Source of the DNA: AC-32 sp963766375 | GTDB taxonomy: Bacteria; Actinomycetota; Thermoleophilia; Gaiellales; Gaiellaceae | Length of the DNA: 64,000 nt | Assembly: GCA_963766375.1 (NCBI GenBank) | Contig: CAVXZG010000019.1 | Span: forward strand, 186,001 to 250,000 | Direction of reading: 5' to 3' | Shown here: positions 58,356 through 64,000 of the stretch, one piece after another | How the letters are laid out: each line of letters starts with the position of its first letter | Position numbering within the stretch: position 1 is the first letter of the stretch | Made by a program: the position numbers and the translations under genes | The notes under the pieces: generated by a model | Database searches by the model: none | What the model saw: the letters and a program-made list of their open reading frames with translations, nothing else | What the model was told of the DNA's origin: nothing

Positions 58356-59779
58356 TCGTCCTCGTCGTCCTCGACGGCTGGGGCTGCGCGGCGCCCGGGC
58401 CCGGGAACGCCGTCGAGCTGGCTGAGACGCCGGTGTTCGATCGGCTCTGGGCCGAGTACCCGCACACGACGCTGAAGGCTTCGGGGGAGGCGGTCGGCCT
58501 CCCGCCCGGCCAGATGGGCAACTCCGAGGTCGGCCATCTGACGATCGGCTCCGGCCGCGTGCTCGACCAGGACCTGCAGCGGATCAACCGCTCGATCGAG
58601 GACGGCTCCTTCTTCGAGAACCCGGCGCTGAAGGCCGCCTTCGCCAAGGGCGGAGACGTCCACCTGCTCGGCCTCGTCTCCTACGGCGGCGTCCACTCGC
58701 ACATGGACCACCTCAAGGCGCTGCTGCGCTTTGCTCCGGAACGCACATGGATCCACGCGTTCACGGACGGCCGCGACGTCTCGCCGACCTCGGTGGCGCG
58801 CGACCTCGCGGAGCTTCCCGCCGAGCGAATCGCGACGATCGTAGGCCGCTACTACGCGATGGACCGTGACCAGCGCTGGGAGCGGACTCAGCGCGCCTAC
58901 GACGCGATCGTCGAGGGCGTGGGCGAGCTCGCGCAGGATCCGGTGGCAGCGGTCGAGGCCAGCTACGGCCGCGGGGTCACGGATGAGTTCATCGAGCCGA
59001 TCGTCCTCGAGGGGCGACCTCGTCTCGGGAAGGACGATTCCGTGATTTTCTTCAACTTCCGCCCCGACCGGGCGCGGCAGCTCACGCGGAAGCTGCTCGA
59101 CGGCGGCTTCGACGTGACGACGATGACCCGCTACAGCGACGAGCTCGACACCCCGGTCGCGTTCCCGCCGCAAGCCGTGGACGAGACGATGGCCCAGGTG
59201 CTCGCGGAGAACGGCCTACGGCAGCTCCATGCGGCCGAGACGGAGAAGTACGCCCACGTGACGTATTTCTTCAACGGGGGCCGCGAGGAGGAGTGGCCGG
59301 GGGAGACGCGTCTGATGGTGCCCAGCGCGCGCGAGGTCGGCACCTACGACAAGAAGCCCGAGATGTCGGCTCCCGAGGTGGCGGAGCGCTTCTGCGAGGC
59401 GCTCGAGCAGAACGGCTACAGCTTCGCGATCGTCAACTTCGCCAATCCCGACATGGTCGGCCACACCGGCTTCATCCCGGCGGTGGTCAAGGCCCTCGAG
59501 ACCACCGACGCGTGTCTCGCTCGGGTCGTGGAAACCGTCGAGCGCCTCGGCGGTGTGACCCTGGTGACCGCCGATCACGGAAACGCCGAGACGATGTTGG
59601 AGCCCGACGGACAGAGCCCGCACACCGCCCACACCTCGAACCCGGTCCCGCTGGTGGTCACTGATCGCGAGGCTCACCTGCGTGAAGGCGGCGAGCTGAA
59701 GGACCTCGTGCCCACCGCACTTGCTTACCTGGGGCTCACGAAACCCTTACAGATGACCGGGCAAAATCTCTGCAAATGA
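58331..59779 (+). CDS. gpmI: 2,3-bisphosphoglycerate-independent phosphoglycerate mutase
   Basis: A 482-residue alkaline-phosphatase-superfamily enzyme: LVVLVVLDGWGCAAPGPGNA (metal Asp), PPGQMGNSEVGHLTIGSG (phospho-Ser), VHSHMDHLKALLRFAPE, HAFTDGRDVSPTSV, FFNFRPDRARQL, NFANPDMVGHTG, LVTADHGNAETM. It interconverts 3- and 2-phosphoglycerate with Mn. The TTG at 58331 inside tpiA is the only start that keeps the first metal-binding strand. The upstream open frame is tpiA/pgk in another phase. Confidence 0.94.
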   Translation: MPSGRRDLVVLVVLDGWGCAAPGPGNAVELAETPVFDRLWAEYPHTTLKASGEAVGLPPGQMGNSEVGHLTIGSGRVLDQDLQRINRSIEDGSFFENPALKAAFAKGGDVHLLGLVSYGGVHSHMDHLKALLRFAPERTWIHAFTDGRDVSPTSVARDLAELPAERIATIVGRYYAMDRDQRWERTQRAYDAIVEGVGELAQDPVAAVEASYGRGVTDEFIEPIVLEGRPRLGKDDSVIFFNFRPDRARQLTRKLLDGGFDVTTMTRYSDELDTPVAFPPQAVDETMAQVLAENGLRQLHAAETEKYAHVTYFFNGGREEEWPGETRLMVPSAREVGTYDKKPEMSAPEVAERFCEALEQNGYSFAIVNFANPDMVGHTGFIPAVVKALETTDACLARVVETVERLGGVTLVTADHGNAETMLEPDGQSPHTAHTSNPVPLVVTDREAHLREGGELKDLVPTALAYLGLTKPLQMTGQNLCK

Positions 59780-59816
59780 CCCATTTTGGGTACCTGCACA
59801 CGCCCCCCGTCCCGTC

Positions 59817-59822
59817 TATACT
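59817..59822 (+). promoter_or_regulatory. -10 box TATACT for the sigma factor gene
   Basis: TATACT ends 9 bases before the TTG start at 59832, with no Shine-Dalgarno sequence. A short ACCCA/TGGGT hairpin at about 59779-59791 may end gpmI transcripts just before it. Confidence 0.5.
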
Positions 59823-59831
59823 CCGCAGGCC

Positions 59832-60419
59832 TTGTCCCTTGCCCAGCCCGACCTAGGCGTCCTTCGAAAGGCGCAGCGCGGAGACGAAAGAGCGTTCTCC
59901 CTGATCCTCCGCGCCTACGAGACGCCGGTCTTCAACTACGTGCTCCGGCTCGTGGGAGGCAACCGGTCGCTCGCCGAGGACCTGACGCAGGAAGTCTTCC
60001 TCCGCGTCTACCAGGGGCTGCCGAAGTTCTCGCTCCGCTCGAAGTTCACGACCTGGCTGTTCCAGGTGACCAAGAACCGCGTGCTCGACGAGCTGCGCGC
60101 GAGCGAGCGCAGGCCGCGGTCGGTCGTCGCGATCGACGACATCGCGCCGCTCGAGGTGCTGGACGCGCCGATCGAGCGGCTCGAGGAGATCGACGCGCTC
60201 TGGCGCGCGATCGAGGACCTCAGCACCGACCTGAAGATGGCGCTGCTCCTGCGCGACGTGGTCGGCCTCTCCTACACGGAGATCGCGGACTCGCTGGAGA
60301 TCACGCTCGCCACGGTCAAGTGGCGGATCTACAAGGCGCGCGAGGAAGTTCAGCTCGCGCTCGGCCGCGAGGGCATCGGCTTCGGTGCCCAGCCCGCCGC
60401 CGCCGAGTCCAGCTCCTAG
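59832..60419 (+). CDS. ECF-type RNA polymerase sigma factor
   Basis: A 195-residue protein. Region 2: ERAFSLILRAYETPVFNYVL, LAEDLTQEVFLRVYQGLPKF, FTTWLFQVTKNRVLDEL. Region 4: LKMALLLRDVVGLSYTEIAD with LEITLATVKWRIYKAREE. It directs RNA polymerase to a dedicated promoter set. No anti-sigma gene follows; instead a Ser/Thr kinase gene is encoded on the opposite strand, its corrected stop sharing CTAG (60416-60419) with the sigma factor stop. Confidence 0.9.
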   Translation: MSLAQPDLGVLRKAQRGDERAFSLILRAYETPVFNYVLRLVGGNRSLAEDLTQEVFLRVYQGLPKFSLRSKFTTWLFQVTKNRVLDELRASERRPRSVVAIDDIAPLEVLDAPIERLEEIDALWRAIEDLSTDLKMALLLRDVVGLSYTEIADSLEITLATVKWRIYKAREEVQLALGREGIGFGAQPAAAESSS

Positions 60420-61487
60420 CGCGAGTAGAAGCCGTAGCCAGGCGCTGAGGTTTCGCGCCTGCTGCTGTGCGGTCGCGCCGCGGGCGATCGGCCGGACCGC
60501 GGGCGGCCGAGGAGTGGCGGGGGGCGTGGAGCCGGAACCGCGCGTGCCGAAGGCGATGCCGAGGAGGACCGCTGCTACGGCGAGCACGCCGGCCAGGGCC
60601 AGCCAGAGCTTCCGGCTATCGTCGCGCCCGGTGCCGCGGGGCGTTTCCAGAGCCACAGTGGGCGGCTCGCCGTCTTCGGGCGCGAGCTCCCGCGCCAGCT
60701 CGGCCGCCGAGGAAGGGCGGTAGTGCGGATTGCGGGCCAGCGAGCGCATGACCGCGTCCTCCACCCGCTCCGGGACGTCCGGCGCGAGCTCGCTCACCGG
60801 CGTGATCGCGCCCTGCGCCTGCTTTGCCGCGAGATCGGCCAGCGAGTCGAACTCGTACGGAGGGCGCCCGGCCAGCAGCTCGTAGAGCACCGCGCCGAGC
60901 GAGTAGACATCGGCGGCCGAGGTCACCTCCTCGCCCAGCGCCTGCTCGGGCGAGAGGTAGGCGGCGGTGCCGAGGACCGTGCCGACCTCGGTGAGCGCGG
61001 TCGTCTCCGCGGCGCGGGCGATCCCGAAGTCGGCGATCTTGAGCGTGCCGTCCTTGCGCAGCAGCAGGTTCTGGGGCTTCACGTCCCGGTGGACGAGCCC
61101 GGCCGCGTGCGCGTGCGCGAGGCCGCGGCAAGCCTGGAGCGCCAGGCCGACCGCCTCGGCGGCCGGCAACCGCCCGCGCTCGCGGAGGACGTCGGCGAGC
61201 GTCTCGCCCTCGACGCACTCCATCACGATGTAGAGCCGTCCGTCGGCGTCCTCGCCCGCGTCGTAGACGCTGACGACGTTCGGGTGCGAGAGCCGCGCCG
61301 CCAGGCGAGCCTCGCGCAGGAAGCGCTTGCGGAAGGCAATGTCGCCGGCCAGGTTCTCGGCGAGCACCTTCACCGCCACCGGCCGGTCGAGCTCCGAGTC
61401 GCGCCCGAGGTAGACGGTGGCCATGCCGCCGCGCCCGAGCGGGCGCTCGAGCCGGTACCTGCCTCCGGCGACGTTCAGCTCGGTCAA
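60416..61487 (-). CDS. Ser/Thr protein kinase (PknB-like), frame change near the 3' end
   Basis: The kinase domain is complete: YRLERPLGRGGMATVYLGRD (Gly loop), VAVKVLAEN (Lys), GLVHRDVKPQNLLL (HRD), KIADFGIARAAET (DFG), GTAAYLSPEQALGE (activation loop and APE-like), DVYSLGAVLYELLAG. A single membrane helix follows (KLWLALAGVLAVAAVLLGIA) and a short exterior tail. At about 60430 the frame runs on without sense; one base over it gives Y-S-R and TAG at 60416-60418. The length is 3n+1. About 356 residues with no PASTA domains. The ATGA overlap at 61484-61487 couples it to the lipoprotein gene. Confidence 0.88.
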
Positions 61488-61861
61488 TGGTCCTTCTCGT
61501 GCTTCTTCTTCTCGTGCCTCTTCTCGTCGTCCTTGGGCGTGGGCTCCGCGCAGACGGACAGTCGGGCCACGAGGCCGTTCGCGGCGCTCATCAGAGGCTC
61601 CTGATAGCGCGGCGGCACCCGGTGGGACTGAATCGCCTCGAGCGACTCGGCCTGGAGGCGCGCCGCCGCCGCTCGCGCCGTGCAGCTCCCCGGCTGGGCA
61701 CTCGCGATCAGGTCGGCCTCGGCGGCCAGGCGCTGCGCGACGTCGGCCGGGATCCGTGGCGGTCGAGGCCTCGGCTTCGTCTGATTCGCGTTGCCGCCGC
61801 CACAGCCCGCCAGCAAGAGTGCGCAGCTACAGGCCGTGACCGAGGCGCTCGGCCAGCGCAT
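61484..61861 (-). CDS. small lipoprotein of unknown function
   Basis: A 125-residue protein with lipobox CSCALLLAGC at residues 11-20, then a Pro-rich linker, a helical domain (IPADVAQRLAAEADLIASAQ, CTARAAAARLQAESLEAIQ) with two Cys, and a highly charged Lys/His/Glu tail. It overlaps the kinase start by ATGA (61484-61487) and so is cotranslated with it. It may be an exterior sensor or partner for the kinase, which is inference. Confidence 0.6.
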   Translation of the reverse strand: MRWPSASVTACSCALLLAGCGGGNANQTKPRPRPPRIPADVAQRLAAEADLIASAQPGSCTARAAAARLQAESLEAIQSHRVPPRYQEPLMSAANGLVARLSVCAEPTPKDDEKRHEKKKHEKDH

Positions 61862-62561
61862 CGGGCAACCCCCTCTCGCGGATCTCGGCCTGCGTCAGCT
61901 CGACCGGGTACTGGACGCGCCGGAACGATGCGGTACGAGACTCGAAGTCGAGCAGGAGCCAGGCCGCGCGTGGGTCGCCATCGCGCGGCTGGCCGACCGA
62001 GCCGGGATTGAGCAGGAAGCGCCCACCGCTCAGGTCGACCTCGGTTCCCTCGGGCGCGAGACCGCCTTCGAGAGCGCCGTTCTGAAGCGCGATCGCCAGC
62101 GGGATATGGCTGTGCCCGACGAGCACGAGCGGCCCTTCGGTCAGCTCGAGCGCGGCCGCGGCCGCCTCCGGGGTGAGCACGTAGTCCCACACCGGGTCGC
62201 GCGGGCTCGCGTGGAAGAGCTCGACGTCCTGCCGCCGGGCCGTTGGCCGCAGCGACTCGAGGTACTCACGCGAGCCTTCCGCCAGCACGCTCCGGGTCCA
62301 GCGCGCGGCCTCGACCGCGTCGCCCGTGAACTCGGCGAGGTCGATCTCGCCGAGCACGCCGAGGTCGTGGTTCCCGGCGAGGCACAACCCCGCCCGCTGC
62401 TCCATCGCGGCGCAGCAGGGGTTCGGGCGGGGCCCGTAGCCGACCAGGTCGCCGAGGCACCAGAGCTCGCTGGGCTCCTCCTGCTCGACAGCTTCGAGCA
62501 CGGCCTCGAGGGCGTGCCAGTTAGCGTGAATGTCCGAGATGACCGCGACCCGACTCGCCAA
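61827..62561 (-). CDS. calcineurin-like metallophosphoesterase
   Basis: A 244-residue protein: VAVISDIHANWHALEAVLEA (Asp, His), LWCLGDLVGYGPRPNPCCAA (GD motif), GLCLAGNHDLGVLGEI (GNHD), VLVGHSHIPLAIAL (GHSH), LLNPGSVGQPRDGDPRAAW. All five metal-binding blocks are present, YfcE/MJ0936 style phosphodiesterase. Substrate unknown. The TTG at 62561 is used; the gene begins inside the divergent M48 gene and its end overlaps the lipoprotein gene by 35 bases. Confidence 0.88.
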   Translation of the reverse strand: MASRVAVISDIHANWHALEAVLEAVEQEEPSELWCLGDLVGYGPRPNPCCAAMEQRAGLCLAGNHDLGVLGEIDLAEFTGDAVEAARWTRSVLAEGSREYLESLRPTARRQDVELFHASPRDPVWDYVLTPEAAAAALELTEGPLVLVGHSHIPLAIALQNGALEGGLAPEGTEVDLSGGRFLLNPGSVGQPRDGDPRAAWLLLDFESRTASFRRVQYPVELTQAEIRERGLPDALAERLGHGL

Positions 62562-63750
62562 GGGCGCAACCTTAGTCGTGCTCGCAGCGGGCTGGGCCGT
62601 CGCAGCCTGGCTCCTCTGGCAGACCTCGGTGCCCGAGAGCCTGCGGCTCCCGCACGTCGATCTTCACGACGAGTTCAGCGCTTCCATCCTGCGCCGCTCC
62701 GCCCGCTACGACGGCTTCCTGCGCTGGGAGTTGGTGATCGCGACGCTCGTCCAGCTCGCTGTCCTCGTGGGCCTGACGCTGCTCGGCCCGCGGATCGCCC
62801 GCGCCTTCGAGCTCGGCCGCGTGGCCACGGGCGTGATGGTGGGCGCCGTGACAACGCTGGTCCTCTGGGTGGCCGGGCTTCCTTTCGGCGCCGTCTCGCT
62901 CTGGTGGGGCCGCCGCTACGGGCTCGAGAAGCAGAGCTACTGGGAGTGGGCGCTCGGCCAGTGGCCAAGCTTGCTCGGCCAGGTGGTCGGGCTGACGATC
63001 GCGTTGACGATCCTGCTGCTGCTCGCCGGCCGGTTCCGGGAGCACTGGTGGCTCGTGGCGGGGCCGGTCTTCGTCGCGATCGGCCTGGTGCTCGTGCTCG
63101 TGCTCCCGTATCTCGAAACCGTGGGGACGCGGCCGATGCACAAGACGCCGCTCGCCGCCGAGATCAGGCAGCTGGCGCGCAAGGAAGGAGTGGGGGGCAC
63201 GCCGGTCCGGATCCAGAGCGTCGGGGACGAGACCACCGCCGCGAACGCGATGGCGACCGGGATCGGCCCATCCGCGCGCGTCTTCATCTGGGACACGTTC
63301 CTCGACGGCCGCTTCACGCCGGCCGAGATCAAGGTCGTGGCGGCGCACGAGTTCGAGCACGTCGCCGCCCGGCACATCTGGAAGGGGCTCGGCTGGTCGG
63401 TGCTGATCACGATCCCCGGTTTCTTCCTGGTCGCGCGGTTGACGCGTCGCCGTGGCGGGATGGAACGACCCGAGGTGGTGCCGTTCGCGCTGCTCGTCCT
63501 CGCCGTCTTCGGCCTGGCGATCACGCCGTTCGGCAACGCGATCTCGCGGCGCTACGAGGCGGAGGCCGACTGGGCCGCGCTCCGGACCACCCGCGACCCG
63601 GTCTCTGCTGAGAGCATGTTCAAGAAGTTCACGATCTACGACCTGGCCCAGCCGAACCCGCCGGGGTGGTCGTACGTATGGATCGACAACCACCCGACGG
63701 TGGCCCAGCGAATCGCGATGGCGCGAGCCTGGCGAAACCAGGAGCGATAG
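62530..63750 (+). CDS. M48 (Ste24/CAAX-type) membrane metalloprotease
   Basis: A 406-residue protein with about seven membrane helices (TLVVLAAGWAVAAWLLW, LVIATLVQLAVLVGLTLLG, VMVGAVTTLVLWVAGLPFG and others). Zinc motif VVAAHEFEHVAARH and the third ligand Glu in RRYEAEADWAAL. The layout matches Ste24-like proteases. In bacteria the substrate is usually unknown. The ATG at 62530 overlaps the divergent phosphoesterase by 32 bases; a second ATG at 62539 also lies in the overlap. Confidence 0.85.
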   Translation: MSEMTATRLAKGATLVVLAAGWAVAAWLLWQTSVPESLRLPHVDLHDEFSASILRRSARYDGFLRWELVIATLVQLAVLVGLTLLGPRIARAFELGRVATGVMVGAVTTLVLWVAGLPFGAVSLWWGRRYGLEKQSYWEWALGQWPSLLGQVVGLTIALTILLLLAGRFREHWWLVAGPVFVAIGLVLVLVLPYLETVGTRPMHKTPLAAEIRQLARKEGVGGTPVRIQSVGDETTAANAMATGIGPSARVFIWDTFLDGRFTPAEIKVVAAHEFEHVAARHIWKGLGWSVLITIPGFFLVARLTRRRGGMERPEVVPFALLVLAVFGLAITPFGNAISRRYEAEADWAALRTTRDPVSAESMFKKFTIYDLAQPNPPGWSYVWIDNHPTVAQRIAMARAWRNQER

Positions 63751-63752
63751 CT

Positions 63753-64000
63753 TTAGGCGGCAGCGTCGTCGTCGTCGTTCTCGGGAGTCTCGGGCAGGTT
63801 GCGAATGCCCTCCCGCGACGACCACTTCGACCACGAGTCCTGCATCGCGTCCAGCAGCTCGCGCATGAACCGCGTGGACATATTCACCCGCGAGACCACG
63901 ACGCCCGGCACGTCGCCCTCCTCGACCTCGTGGTCGATGCGGGCGAAGGTGAGCGTGAACTCGTAGTCGGAGAAGCTGACATTCGCGAAGTTCGCGTAGA
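63753..64000 (-). CDS. DUF3467-domain protein, 5' end cut by window edge
   Basis: The minus-strand frame is open from the window end to TAA at 63753-63755 and reads YANFANVSFSDYEFTLTFAR, then VPGVVVSRVNMSTRFMREL and an acidic C-terminus ENDDDDAAA. YANF...S.YEF...VVSRV.MS is the DUF3467 pattern, a small soluble family of unknown function. At least 82 residues are visible; the start lies beyond 64000. It is convergent with the M48 gene, 2 bases apart. Confidence 0.75.
   Translation of the reverse strand, partial: YANFANVSFSDYEFTLTFARIDHEVEEGDVPGVVVSRVNMSTRFMRELLDAMQDSWSKWSSREGIRNLPETPENDDDDAAA

Overview
The window is high-GC bacterial chromosome with one complete rRNA operon, three tRNA genes and about 55 protein genes, most of them housekeeping. 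I place it in the Actinobacteriota, probably near Thermoleophilia/Gaiellales. The reasons are very high GC with GTG/TTG starts, a whiA-gap-pgk-tpiA block, GatCAB, HemQ-type coproheme decarboxylase, a Flp pilin, and many -10-like boxes (TANNNT) only 6-10 nt upstream of start codons, which suggests leaderless mRNAs. No prophage, insertion sequence, CRISPR array or integrase was found. The class-level placement is inference, and the 16S gene at about 31675-33222 would settle it.

Layout. 1-8500: accessory region with a collagen-like protein, a sugar O-methyltransferase-like gene, a broken cupin gene, CHRD and other secreted proteins, a Cys-rich copper-binding-type protein, a GerW-like protein, a PRC-barrel protein and a Flp pilin with a small membrane partner. 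8576-12350: tRNA-Cys, HMG-CoA reductase, a diiron ferritin-like protein, folD and a cold-shock gene. 12367-15576: gatC-gatA-gatB. 15580-19047: two secreted beta-propellers, a PadR regulator and an M23 peptidase. 19133-24531: class V aminotransferase-serA, a YbaK-type deacylase, ilvE and a DegT aminotransferase. 24532-31317: lipoprotein hydrolase, RemA-like protein, MFS transporter, Mpg glycosylase, class A PBP, tyrS. 31318-36630: rrn operon (16S-23S-5S, no spacer tRNA) with a structured leader holding an intrinsic terminator. 36631-41862: htpX-like peptidase, histidine phosphatase, SDR, dgt, dnaG, tRNA-Asn. 41960-49913: secreted and membrane proteins, a subtilase, tRNA-Leu, bcp, hemQ and a secreted glycosidase-like protein. 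49941-55180: uvrC, pruA, ogt, whiA. 55526-59779: gap-pgk-tpiA-gpmI, a glycolytic operon. 59832-64000: ECF-type sigma factor convergent with a Ser/Thr kinase, a lipoprotein, a phosphoesterase, an M48 peptidase and a partial DUF3467 gene.

Gene packing is tight. GTGA/ATGA/TTGA overlaps couple gatA-gatB, aminotransferase-serA and ilvE-degT. Several convergent pairs meet within or next to their stop codons, two of them sharing one CTAG.

Thirteen genes, including tyrS, dnaG, hemQ and the kinase, are each interrupted by one single-base frame change (two in one gene) although their protein sequence continues in another frame. Eleven of the fourteen events look like one extra base. The likeliest cause is residual assembly or sequencing indels, so I annotate these genes across their full span and give the site. 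The remaining novelty is modest: a structured RNA with its own terminator upstream of 16S, a family of intergenic palindromes, a lone mevalonate-pathway reductase, and a palindrome-bearing spacer beside hemQ.
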